DNA from: Mycobacteriales bacterium
GTDB taxonomy: Bacteria; Actinomycetota; Actinomycetes; JAFAQI01; DASSKL01
Reading direction: 5' to 3'
Assembly (NCBI GenBank): GCA_035690485.1
Contig: DASSKL010000078.1
Location: 1-56,198, forward strand
Length of the DNA stretch: 56,198 nucleotides
In this document: in pieces, positions 1 to 8,141 of the stretch
Layout of the letters: each line of letters starts with the position of its first letter
Position numbering within the stretch: position 1 is the stretch's first letter
The notes under the pieces: generated by a model
What the model saw: the letters and a program-made list of their open reading frames with translations, nothing else
What the model was told of the DNA's origin: nothing
The model's database searches: none
Made by a program: the position numbers and the translations under genes

Positions 1-129
1 CGCGGCCTGGATCGACTGGCCGGGACTGACCGTGATCGTGGTTGCCGCATGTGCCGGCACGGCGCCGGCGAGCGCGGCGACGAGGCCGGTGGCCGCGGTC
101 GCGCTCAACGTCTTGATGGAGATCCGCAC
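1..129 (-). CDS. Secreted protein, N-terminal fragment (cut by window edge)
   Basis: A GTG start at 129-127 follows a purine-rich ribosome site (AGGGAGGGGAAC) and opens 43 codons that run off the left edge. The product starts with a basic n-region (MRISIK), an Ala/Leu/Val core and an A-H-A/A cleavage site near residue 28, so it is a Sec-exported protein. The mature start reads TITVSPGQSIQAA, a beginning often seen in secreted right-handed beta-helix (PbH1/pectate-lyase-like) proteins; that family call is inference because only 15 mature residues are visible. The 198 bases up to the next gene hold its leader and no other gene I can support. Confidence 0.7.
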   Translation of the reverse strand, partial: MRISIKTLSATAATGLVAALAGAVPAHAATTITVSPGQSIQAA

Positions 130-327
130 TGTTCCCCTCCCTAGGTCTGTGGTTGCCCCGGGGTGGGCGCCGGCGAGAAGGCATGCGCGCTGCGAGCGCG
201 ATCGGCGGCCGCGTCCCGAGGCGGCGTGCGGAGGACTCTAGCGAGAAGGCTGCAAAGTGTCAGTCGAAAGTGTGTTCCGGCAAGGTCACTCCATAGAGGA
301 CATGTCGGCGCATTCGGTGCCCTACCG

Positions 328-2292
328 TCAGGAGGCGCGGCGGCCGCGGCGGGCGCGGAGGTAGTCGTTGACGACGAACTCGCCGAGGCGCGACGGGTCC
401 GGGGAGAACACCCGGCCGCCGTTGCGGCGCGCGACCGCGTCGACGAAGCGCACCAGTCGAGGTTCGTCGTCGAGCATGAAGATGTTGATCGTCGCCCCGC
501 GGCGCGACACCTTCTCCACCTCGGCCATGGTCAGCGCCAGCGTCTCCGGGTGCGGCGGCCAGTCGAAGAACGGCGCGCCGTTGGGCAGCAGGTGCGCGGT
601 CGGCTCGCCGTCGGTGACGACCAGCACGATCGGCTCGGCCTGCGGGTGCTTGCCGAGGTGGCGGCTGGCGAGCATCAGCGCGTGCTGCAGGTTGGTGCCC
701 TGCACCATGTCCCACGACAGGCCGGCGAGGTCCTTCGGCTGCAGCACCCGCGCGTAGTTGCTGAAGCCGATCACCTGGATCGCGTCCTGCGGGTACTTCG
801 TCGTCACCAGCGCGTGCAGCGCCAGGGCAGTCGTCTTCGCCGCGCCCCACGTGCCGCGCAGCGCCATCGAGTAGGACAGGTCGACGAGCAGCGCGACCGC
901 GGCCGTCGTACGCCGCTCCGTCTCGGCGACCTCGAAGTCCTCGACCGCCAGCCGCACCCCACGGCGGTCGGCCTGCATCGGGCCGTTGCGCAGCACCGCG
1001 TTGCGCACCGTGCGGACCACGTCGAGCGGCTGCTCGTCGCCGAACTCCCACGCCCGCGACGCGCCGGTGAGGTCGCCCGCCGCTCCGGCGTCCTGCTGGT
1101 CGTGGTCGCCTGGACCGCGAGCGTCGATCTCCGAGAACACCCGGCGCAGCGCGGTCTGACCGAGCCGGCGGATCGCCTTGGGCGACAGCTCGAGACGACC
1201 TTCCTCGCGCTGCAGGTAGCCCTGCCGCTCGAGCTCGCGCTCGATGCGCCGCAGCTGCTGCAGGTCGTCGACCGCCTGGCGACCGAGTGCCCGCTCGACC
1301 GCCTCGTCGTCGACATCGTCGAGGCTGGCGCCTGCGTAGTCCTGCGCGAGCGCGGATTCCAGCTCGTCGAGGTCGGCCAGGTCTTCCAGCGCGCTGGTCG
1401 CGTCGCCCAGCCCCATGGGGTTCTCGCCGCGCATCCGTTCGCGGCCGCGCCAGTCGAGGTCGGGGCGGCGGGCGTGCAGCTGGTCGGACAGCCGGCTCAT
1501 CTCGGCCGCCAGCCCCATGTCCTCCATCATCGCGGCCATCAGGTTGGCCAGCTCCTCGCGCTGCTCGGGCGACAGCGACTCGAGCAGCCGCTGCGCGGCA
1601 GCGGCGCGACGGGCGAGCGAGTCGACGAGCTCTTCCAGCGACTGCGGGTTGTCGGGGAAGAAGTCGCCGTAGTTGTCCATGAACTGCTGGAACGCCTGCG
1701 ACGTGTCCTCGCCGCGGGCGTCGGCCTCCAGCATGTTGTTGAGGTCGCTGAGCATGTCCTTGACCCGCTGCATCTGCTGCGGGTCGGCGCCTTCCAGCGC
1801 CTGCTTCATCCCGCGAAACTGGCTGTCGAGCACCTCGCGGCGCAGCAGGTCCTGGATCTGCTCGAAGGTCTGCCGGGCCTGCGGGCTGCGCCAGTCGTAG
1901 TCGGACAGCCGGCGCACCGCGCGAGCCGTGTCGCTGGGCAGCGTGTCGAGCTCGGCCTCGCGCAGGCGCGCGTCGTCGGACGGGTCGGGGAACAGCTCCG
2001 CGCGTTCCTCGCCGATCGCCTTGTCGAGCAGGGCTCGGACCTCTTCGAGCGTGCCGTCGAGCCGCCCGCGGTTGCGCGCTTCCCGCTGCCGCTCCCGGAT
2101 GCGGCGCAGCATGTCGTCGAGGCCGCGTAGCCCCTGCGGCCCGCGCCGCAGCATCCGGTGCAGCGCCTCGGCCGGCGACAGCCCGCCGTCGAGGACGTCG
2201 TCGCCCAGCGCGTCGAGTGCCTTGGCGACGTCGTACGGCGGGGCGAGCGGGTCCTCCCCACCGTGCCAGGGGCCGTAACGAAGGCGGCTCAC
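328..2292 (-). CDS. VWA-domain protein partnered with a MoxR-type ATPase
   Basis: 654 residues, GTG start at 2292 placed 13 bases after the stop of the upstream ATPase gene. The first ~440 residues are charged, Glu/Arg/Gln-rich helical sequence. The last ~200 form a von Willebrand A domain with a complete MIDAS: DLSYS at 471-475 (D471, S473, S475), the QGTN threonine, and TDGEP at 560-564. VWA proteins encoded beside MoxR or chelatase-like AAA+ ATPases act together as metal-dependent chaperones or cofactor-insertion machines; that role is family knowledge. The substrate is unknown. In-frame codons upstream of 2292 lie inside the ATPase gene and are not expected to be used. Confidence 0.88.
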   Translation of the reverse strand: MSRLRYGPWHGGEDPLAPPYDVAKALDALGDDVLDGGLSPAEALHRMLRRGPQGLRGLDDMLRRIRERQREARNRGRLDGTLEEVRALLDKAIGEERAELFPDPSDDARLREAELDTLPSDTARAVRRLSDYDWRSPQARQTFEQIQDLLRREVLDSQFRGMKQALEGADPQQMQRVKDMLSDLNNMLEADARGEDTSQAFQQFMDNYGDFFPDNPQSLEELVDSLARRAAAAQRLLESLSPEQREELANLMAAMMEDMGLAAEMSRLSDQLHARRPDLDWRGRERMRGENPMGLGDATSALEDLADLDELESALAQDYAGASLDDVDDEAVERALGRQAVDDLQQLRRIERELERQGYLQREEGRLELSPKAIRRLGQTALRRVFSEIDARGPGDHDQQDAGAAGDLTGASRAWEFGDEQPLDVVRTVRNAVLRNGPMQADRRGVRLAVEDFEVAETERRTTAAVALLVDLSYSMALRGTWGAAKTTALALHALVTTKYPQDAIQVIGFSNYARVLQPKDLAGLSWDMVQGTNLQHALMLASRHLGKHPQAEPIVLVVTDGEPTAHLLPNGAPFFDWPPHPETLALTMAEVEKVSRRGATINIFMLDDEPRLVRFVDAVARRNGGRVFSPDPSRLGEFVVNDYLRARRGRRAS

Positions 2293-2305
2293 GAGGTCAG
2301 GTCCC

Positions 2306-3721
2306 TCAGGCGCCGTAGACCGTGCGGCCGGGCAGCTCTTCCTTGGACAGCCGGCGCAGCAGGTGCAGGCCCTCCAGGGCGAACTCGATGCCGGCGGCGG
2401 CGAGGCCGGGCGTCTCCGCGGCCTCTTCCATGCCCAGCCGCTCGAGGATCTTCGCGAGCCCCTGCACCGGTCCGACGCGCGACAGCAGCTCGGGTGCCGG
2501 CACCATGTCGCCGGTCTCGATGGTGCCCTCCTCCTCGAACTTCGCGAGCAGCCCGGACAGGTCGGCGCCGCCGAGGCGCGCACGGAACGTGTCGGCGATC
2601 CCGCGCTTGAGCAGGTGAGCGAGGATCTCCTCCTCGCGGCCCTCCTCGCTGGCCTCGAACTCGACCTTGCCCCGGCAAGTGGCGATGACGGCCGGCAGGT
2701 CGCAGACGCGGGCGACCGGGACGTCCTCGCGGGTCAGCGCGGCGCGGCGTACGGCGGACGCGGCGACGGTCTCCGCGGCCGCGACGGCGAACCGCGCGGA
2801 GACGCCGGAACGCTGGTCGACCGCCGGCGACTCGCGCACCAGCCGGGTGAACCGTGCGATCACTTCGACGAGGTGGTCGGGCAGCATCGCCGACACCGCG
2901 TCGGGGCCCCAGCCGACCAGGGCCTCCTGCCGGATCAGTGCGAGCTCGTCGTCGAGGCGAAGCGGGTAGTGGGTGCGGATCTCGGCACCGAACCGGTCCT
3001 TCAGCGGCGTGATGATCCGCCCTCGGTTGGTGTAGTCCTCGGGGTTGGCCGAGGCGATGAGCAGCACGTCGAGCGGTAGCCGGAGCACGTAGCCACGCAC
3101 CTGGATGTCGCGTTCCTCCAGCACGTTGAGCAGCGCGACCTGGATGCGCTCCGCGAGGTCGGGCAGCTCGTTGACGCTGAAGATGCCGCGGTTGGTGCGC
3201 GGCACGAGACCGAAGTGCACGGTCTCGGGGTCGCCCAGGGTCCGGCCTTCGGCCACCTTGATCGGGTCGACGTCGCCGATCAGGTCGCCGACGGAGACGT
3301 CGGGGGTTGCGAGCTTCTCGCCGTAGCGCTCGTCGCGGTGCTTCCAGGTGACCGGCGTCTCGTCGCGGCGCTCCTCGACCAGCCGCCGGCACCGGGTGCA
3401 CACCGGCGAGTAGGGGTGGTCGTTGATCTCGCAGCCCTGGATCACGGGGGTCCACTCGTCGAGCAGGCCGGTGAGGGTGCGGATCAGCCGGGTCTTGCCC
3501 TGCCCGCGCTCGCCCAGCAGCACCAGGTCGTGACCGGCGAGTAGCGCGCGCTCGAGCTGCGGGGCGACCGTCTCGTCGAAACCGACGATGCCGGGAAAAC
3601 GGTCTTCGCCGGAGGCGAGGCGGGCGAGCAGGTTGTCGCGGATCTCGGCCTTGACCGACTTGTGGACGTGACCGGCGGCACGGAGGTCGCCGAGGGTGGT
3701 GTCGGGCGGGGCGCTCGTCAT
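2306..3721 (-). CDS. MoxR/magnesium-chelatase-like AAA+ ATPase
   Basis: 471 residues, ATG start. It has Walker A GERGQGKT (70-77), a Walker B/sensor region (VLLIASANPEDYTNRGR) and a chelatase-type lid domain. Between Walker A and B is a Cys/His-containing insert (C97, H102, C108, C111) that looks like a small metal-binding knuckle. It is co-directional with, and 13 bases from, the VWA gene downstream, the classic two-gene arrangement in which the ATPase remodels a target bound by the VWA protein. Cytoplasmic. The substrate cannot be read from context: the genes on the other side (FIST, ROK kinase) are transcribed away from it. Confidence 0.9.
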   Translation of the reverse strand: MTSAPPDTTLGDLRAAGHVHKSVKAEIRDNLLARLASGEDRFPGIVGFDETVAPQLERALLAGHDLVLLGERGQGKTRLIRTLTGLLDEWTPVIQGCEINDHPYSPVCTRCRRLVEERRDETPVTWKHRDERYGEKLATPDVSVGDLIGDVDPIKVAEGRTLGDPETVHFGLVPRTNRGIFSVNELPDLAERIQVALLNVLEERDIQVRGYVLRLPLDVLLIASANPEDYTNRGRIITPLKDRFGAEIRTHYPLRLDDELALIRQEALVGWGPDAVSAMLPDHLVEVIARFTRLVRESPAVDQRSGVSARFAVAAAETVAASAVRRAALTREDVPVARVCDLPAVIATCRGKVEFEASEEGREEEILAHLLKRGIADTFRARLGGADLSGLLAKFEEEGTIETGDMVPAPELLSRVGPVQGLAKILERLGMEEAAETPGLAAAGIEFALEGLHLLRRLSKEELPGRTVYGA

Positions 3722-3786
3722 TCCTGCACGCTACGCCGCGGACGCGTTGCTCGCCTGACCGCTCCGACCTGGGGGAGGATGGGCGC

Positions 3787-4971
3787 ATGGCGCGGTTCGG
3801 CGACGGTCTGGCGATCGACATGGACCTGTCCCGTGCCTCCGACGCCGCCGTCGCGCAGGCGCTCGACGGCCTCGACGGAGGCGTGCCCGACCTGCTCTGC
3901 GTCTTCGTCTGCGGCGAGGACCCCGACGCGGTGGAGCAGGCCGGCCGCCGCGCCGCAGCGCTGTCGGGGGCCAGGGCCGTGCTCGGCTGCAGCGCGTCCG
4001 GGGTGATCGGCGCGGGCCAGGGTGTCGAGGCGATGAGCGCCGTCAGCGTCTGGGCGGGCGTGCTCCCCGGCGTACGCATCCGCACCTTCCATCTCGAGGT
4101 CATGCGCACCCCCGACGGGATGGCGGTCGTCGGGCTGCCGGAGCGTGCCGACGACGAGGTCGGCGTGCTGCTCGCGGACCCCTACTCCTTCCCCGTCGAC
4201 GGTTTCGTCGCGCGCGCCAACGAGGCGCTCGCGGGCCTCCCGCTCGTCGGCGGCGTCGCGACCGGGTTTCGCGGGCCCGGCTCGACCCGGTTGTTCATCG
4301 ACGGCCGCGCGGTCGACCGCGGAGCCGTCGGTGCGCTGCTCGCCGGCGACGTGCGTGCGCGGGCTCTCGTGAGCCAGGGCTGCCGCCCGGTCGGACCGGA
4401 GATGACGGTGACCGCCGCCGCCGGCAACGTGCTGCTCGAGCTGGCCGGCACGCCCGCGCTCGACAAGCTGCAGGAGATCGTCGCCGCGCTGCCGCCGGGG
4501 GACCAGGCGCTCGCGACACAAGGGCTCCAGATCGGCATCGCGATGGATGAGTACGCCGAGGAGCACGATCAGGGCGACTTTCTGATCCGCGGCATCGCCG
4601 GTGCCGACAACGACCGCGGCGGGATCATCGTGGGCGACCTGGTCGAGGTCGGTCGCACGGTTCGCTTCCAGGTACGCGATGCGGACGCGGCCGATGACGA
4701 CCTGATCCGCACGCTGAGCCGGCTGCGCGGAGAGTCGGCCGAGCGGGTCGACGGCGCGCTGCTGTTCTCCTGCAACGGCCGGGGCCGTGCGCTGTTCCCG
4801 ACGGCGGACCACGACGTCCTGTCGCTGCGGCGCGAGCTCGCGCCCGCCGGCGTGGGCGGTTTCTTCGCGGGCGGCGAGATCGGTCCGGTGTCCGGGCGCA
4901 ACTACGTGCACGGATTCACTGCGTCGATCCTCGCCTTCGACGCCGAGGCGCTCGCCGAGCCCGATGGTTAG
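3787..4971 (+). CDS. FIST N/C domain sensory protein
   Basis: 394 residues, ATG preceded by GGGGGAGGATGGGCGC. The sequence fits the FIST family: an N-terminal FIST_N region (about 30-200, with PDLLCVFVCG and VLGCSASGVI) and a C-terminal FIST_C region (about 215-380, with EGxRx-type positions and the end motif VGGFFAGGEIGPVSGRNYVHGFT). FIST domains are proposed small-ligand sensors, often fused to signalling domains; here the protein stands alone with no effector or membrane segment. It overlaps the following ROK kinase gene by eight bases, so the two are probably translated together, which suggests a ligand linked to sugar metabolism (inference). Confidence 0.88.
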   Translation: MARFGDGLAIDMDLSRASDAAVAQALDGLDGGVPDLLCVFVCGEDPDAVEQAGRRAAALSGARAVLGCSASGVIGAGQGVEAMSAVSVWAGVLPGVRIRTFHLEVMRTPDGMAVVGLPERADDEVGVLLADPYSFPVDGFVARANEALAGLPLVGGVATGFRGPGSTRLFIDGRAVDRGAVGALLAGDVRARALVSQGCRPVGPEMTVTAAAGNVLLELAGTPALDKLQEIVAALPPGDQALATQGLQIGIAMDEYAEEHDQGDFLIRGIAGADNDRGGIIVGDLVEVGRTVRFQVRDADAADDDLIRTLSRLRGESAERVDGALLFSCNGRGRALFPTADHDVLSLRRELAPAGVGGFFAGGEIGPVSGRNYVHGFTASILAFDAEALAEPDG

Positions 4972-5902
4972 CGACACCGGTGAGGTGCTCGCCGTCGACG
5001 TGGGCGGCACCAAGCTCGCAGTCGGCCGCGTCGACCACGGCGGGCGGGTGGTGCGCAAGCTCCATGTCCCGACGCCGCGCAACGTCGACGCCGAGGGGCT
5101 GTGGCGCACGCTGCTGTCGCTGGTCGAGTCGGTCGTCGACGACCGGCCGGTCGCCGCGGTGGGGGTGGGCTGCGGCGGTCCGATGCGCTGGCCCGCAGGT
5201 GAGGTGTCACCGCTGAACATCCCCGTTTGGCGGCGTTTTCCGCTGCGCCGCCGGCTGCAGGAGCGCTTCCCCGACCTGCCGGTGCGGGTCCACAACGACG
5301 CGGTGTGTCTGGCGGTCGGTGAGCACTGGCGCGGCGCGGGCGCCGGGGTCGGCGGCTTTCTCGGGATGGTCGTGTCGACGGGTGTGGGCGGCGGGGTCGT
5401 CGTCGACGGTCGGGTCGTCGACGGGCTGACCGGCAACGCCGGCCACGTGGGGCACGTGGTCGTCGACCCGCACGGGCCGCCGTGTGCCTGCGGCGGCAGC
5501 GGGTGCCTCGAGGCGATCGCCAGCGGTCCCGCCGTCGCCGCCTGGGCGCAGCGGGAGGGCTGGCACACGGCCGGCGAGGTCAGCGGCCGCGCCGTGGCGG
5601 AGGACGCCGCCCGCGGTCACCCGGTGGCCATCGCCGCGTTGACCAGGTCGGGACAGGCCCTCGGTGTTGCGATCGCCTCGGTGGTGCACCTGCTCGAGAT
5701 CGAGGCGGTCGCGGTCGGTGGCGGCCTGTCGCAGGCAGGCCCCCTGCTGTTCGGGCCGATGCAGGAGGCCTTCCGCCGGCACGCCCGGATGCCGTTCGCC
5801 CGCGACTGCCGGATCGTGCCGGCCGCGCTCGGCCAGGACGCCGGGCTGGTCGGCGCCGCCGCGTTGGTGCTGGCCGGCGACCGCTACTGGTCCGGCAACT
5901 AA
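4964..5902 (+). CDS. ROK-family sugar kinase (glucokinase-like)
   Basis: 312 residues. ATG at 4964 overlaps the end of the FIST gene. It shows the N-terminal phosphate-binding motif AVDVGGTKLA, the catalytic aspartate motif VHNDAVC, a second phosphate loop VSTGVGGGVV, the ROK zinc motif CACGGSGCLE and a C-terminal adenosine motif AVGGGLSQAG. This is a complete ROK kinase and would phosphorylate glucose or another hexose in the cytoplasm. There is no N-terminal DNA-binding domain, so it is an enzyme and not a ROK repressor. Substrate specificity cannot be fixed from the motifs alone. Confidence 0.9.
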   Translation: MVSDTGEVLAVDVGGTKLAVGRVDHGGRVVRKLHVPTPRNVDAEGLWRTLLSLVESVVDDRPVAAVGVGCGGPMRWPAGEVSPLNIPVWRRFPLRRRLQERFPDLPVRVHNDAVCLAVGEHWRGAGAGVGGFLGMVVSTGVGGGVVVDGRVVDGLTGNAGHVGHVVVDPHGPPCACGGSGCLEAIASGPAVAAWAQREGWHTAGEVSGRAVAEDAARGHPVAIAALTRSGQALGVAIASVVHLLEIEAVAVGGGLSQAGPLLFGPMQEAFRRHARMPFARDCRIVPAALGQDAGLVGAAALVLAGDRYWSGN

Positions 5903-5911
5903 GGACAGCCG

Positions 5912-7543
5912 CTAGCTCGCCTGGCTGGCGCTTTCGGGCACCTCGGCGAACGCCGCCGCCACCGATGCGCCGCCCGGGGCGCCGACGGCCGCGTCACCCG
6001 ACGGCGTGCCGGCCATGCCCGGTGCATTGCGCAGCTCGAGGTCCTTTACGCACAGGGCGAGCGCGAACGCGATGACCGCGGCCGGCACGCCGGCCCAGAA
6101 CACCACGTGCAGCGAACGCACGAAAGCCTCGGTCACGCCGTGCTGGATCGGCACCGGCAGGGTGTGCAGCTTCTGCGGGCTGATGCTCAGCCCGGCCCCC
6201 GGGGTGATGTGGGCGCCGCCGGGCAGCAGCCGCGGCAACCAGTAGTCCAGGCGCGCGGACAGGATCGCGCCGAACAGCGCGGTGCCGAACGAGCCGCCCA
6301 TCGACCGGAAGAAGTTGACCGCGCCAGTGGCCGCACCGATGTCGCGGGCCGGCACGGCGTTCTGCACGGCGAGCGTGAGGACCGGCATGATCATGCCGAC
6401 GCCCAGGCCGAGGATCAGCATGAAGAGACCGGCGAGCACCTTCGACGTGTCGAGGTTGAGGTGCGTGAAGAGGTACATGCCGGTTGCCATCACGACCGAG
6501 CCGACGATCGGGAAGATGCGGTAGCGGCCGATCTTCGTGATCGTGCGGCCGGAACCGATCGATGCCGTGAGGACGCCGGCCATCATCGGGATCATCAGCA
6601 GACCCGACTCCGTGGCCGAGGCCCCTCGGGCCAGCTGCCAGTAGAGCGGCAGGTAGACGATCGCGCCGAACATGCCCAGCCCGACGACGAAGGCGAGCGC
6701 GTTGGTCACGCCGAACACCGGCAGGCGGAACAACCGCAGCGGCAGGATGGGTTCGGTCGCCCGCTGATGCTCCCACCACAGGAAAGCCGCGACCAGCGCC
6801 ACACCGGCGACCGCGAGGCCGATGATCACGTCGGAGTTCCAGGGGTACTGGGTGCCGCCCCAGACGGTGACGAGGAGGAGGCTGCTCACCCCGGACACCA
6901 TGAGGGCCGCGCCGATGTAGTCGACGGCGTGATCGCGGCGCTCGAACGGCAGCCGCAGGACCGCGCTGGTGACGACGAGCGCGAGGATCCCGATCGGCAG
7001 GTTGATGTAGAACACCCAGCGCCAGCTCAGGTGGTCGGTGAACGCGCCGCCGATCAGCGGGCCGGCCACGCTGGACACGGCGAACACCGAGCCGAAGTAA
7101 CCCTGGTAGCGGCCGCGCTCACGGGGGCTGACGACGTCGCTGATGATCGTGAACGCCAGCGTCATCAGGCCACCGGCGCCCAGGCCCTGCACGCCGCGGA
7201 AGGCGATCAGCTCGCCGATGTTCTGGCTGATCCCGGACAGCACGGACCCGGCCAGGAAGATGACGATCGCGGCCTGGAAGACGATGCGCCGGCCGTAGAG
7301 GTCGGAGATCTTCCCGTAGAGCGGCGTCGACGCCGTCGACGTCAGCAGGTAGGCCGTGACCACCCAGGAGAGGTGGTCGTAGCCGCCGAGGTCCGCGACG
7401 ATCGTCGGCAGCGCCGTCGACACGATCGTCTGGTCGAGTGCCGACAGGAACATGCCGAGCATCAGTCCCACGAACACCAGCTGGATCTGCCGGTGCGAGA
7501 GCCCGAAGCCGTCCCGCTGCTCGGTGGGTGCGGGGGAGGTCAT
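5912..7543 (-). CDS. DHA2-family MFS drug exporter (EmrB/QacA type)
   Basis: 543 residues, ATG at 7543 sharing ATGA with the stop of the upstream MarR gene. It carries 14 predicted hydrophobic segments, an early LDQTIVSTALPTI segment (the DHA2 motif D1), motif A GKISDLYGRR and motif C around GPLIGGAFTDHLSWRW. These are hallmarks of the EmrB/QacA proton-drug antiporters of the cytoplasmic membrane. The C-terminus has a low-complexity Gly/Ala tail. Translational coupling to a MarR regulator suggests substrate-induced efflux. Confidence 0.93.
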   Translation of the reverse strand: MTSPAPTEQRDGFGLSHRQIQLVFVGLMLGMFLSALDQTIVSTALPTIVADLGGYDHLSWVVTAYLLTSTASTPLYGKISDLYGRRIVFQAAIVIFLAGSVLSGISQNIGELIAFRGVQGLGAGGLMTLAFTIISDVVSPRERGRYQGYFGSVFAVSSVAGPLIGGAFTDHLSWRWVFYINLPIGILALVVTSAVLRLPFERRDHAVDYIGAALMVSGVSSLLLVTVWGGTQYPWNSDVIIGLAVAGVALVAAFLWWEHQRATEPILPLRLFRLPVFGVTNALAFVVGLGMFGAIVYLPLYWQLARGASATESGLLMIPMMAGVLTASIGSGRTITKIGRYRIFPIVGSVVMATGMYLFTHLNLDTSKVLAGLFMLILGLGVGMIMPVLTLAVQNAVPARDIGAATGAVNFFRSMGGSFGTALFGAILSARLDYWLPRLLPGGAHITPGAGLSISPQKLHTLPVPIQHGVTEAFVRSLHVVFWAGVPAAVIAFALALCVKDLELRNAPGMAGTPSGDAAVGAPGGASVAAAFAEVPESASQAS

Positions 7544-8025
7544 GAAGCGTTCTCCTGGAGGCGGTGCGCGGCGCACGCGCCGAGGTCGGGGCCGAGGTCG
7601 TCGGCGAGGCGGGTCAGCAGGTCGGTGAGGCGGTCGCGGTCGTCGTCGGACCAGTCCCGCAAGGCGGCGCAGAGCATCTCCCTGCGCGCGCTGCGCAGTT
7701 GGTCGAGCAGGTCGCGGCCCTTGTCCGTGATCGAGAGCCGGTAGGCGCGGCGGTCCTCGGGGTCGTCGGCCCGGTGCACGAGCCCGGCCTCCTCGAGGTG
7801 GCGCACCTGGCGGCTCACGGTCGAGACGTCGAGGCCGAGCGCAGCGGCGAGGTCCGACAGTCGGATGCCACCGTGGTCGTTGAGCCGGGAGAGCATGGCG
7901 ACCCCGGCGCGGTCGACCGGCGAGTCGGCGGCGTAGGCCGCGACCTTGAGGCCGGCGACCGTGCGCCCGACGCGGAAGAGAGCGTGTTCGAGCGCGGCGA
8001 GCCGGGCCGACTTGGTGTGGGGCAT
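7540..8025 (-). CDS. MarR-family transcriptional regulator
   Basis: 161 residues from ATG at 8025. In-frame sequence continues upstream to 8133 but has no better ribosome site. The winged helix is clear: helices with LSDLAAALGLDVSTVSRQVRHLEEAG (shown here split as LSDLAAALGLD, then VSTVSRQVRHLEEAG) and the wing DPEDRRAYRLSITDKG. It is first in a two-gene operon with the exporter (ATGA overlap) and so probably represses both until a drug or phenolic ligand binds. A candidate operator lies just upstream at about 8053-8072, in the 116-base gap to the divergent threonine ammonia-lyase gene. Confidence 0.92.
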   Translation of the reverse strand: MPHTKSARLAALEHALFRVGRTVAGLKVAAYAADSPVDRAGVAMLSRLNDHGGIRLSDLAAALGLDVSTVSRQVRHLEEAGLVHRADDPEDRRAYRLSITDKGRDLLDQLRSARREMLCAALRDWSDDDRDRLTDLLTRLADDLGPDLGACAAHRLQENAS

Positions 8026-8052
8026 GAGGACCTTCGGGCGGGGTGGTCGCAG

Positions 8053-8072
8053 ATGTTTGTAGCAAGCAACTG
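8053..8072. promoter_or_regulatory. Candidate MarR operator
   Basis: An AT-richer imperfect inverted repeat (GTTTG at 8055-8059 against GCAAC at 8066-8070, four of five positions pairing) lies between the divergent MarR and threonine ammonia-lyase genes. It contains TTG/CAA half-sites of the kind MarR proteins often use. Only position and pattern support it. Confidence 0.35.
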
Positions 8073-8141
8073 TACGCAGCGGCGCATTCCGCGGGCGAGC
8101 CGATTTTCGGGACTGCGGGTGTGCCGGGCACACTCGCCCTC

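Noticed and set aside
163-2130. Long plus-strand frame opposite the VWA gene
   Set aside because: The translation is Arg/Val/Ala-rich and matches nothing; the minus strand has a complete VWA domain with MIDAS.
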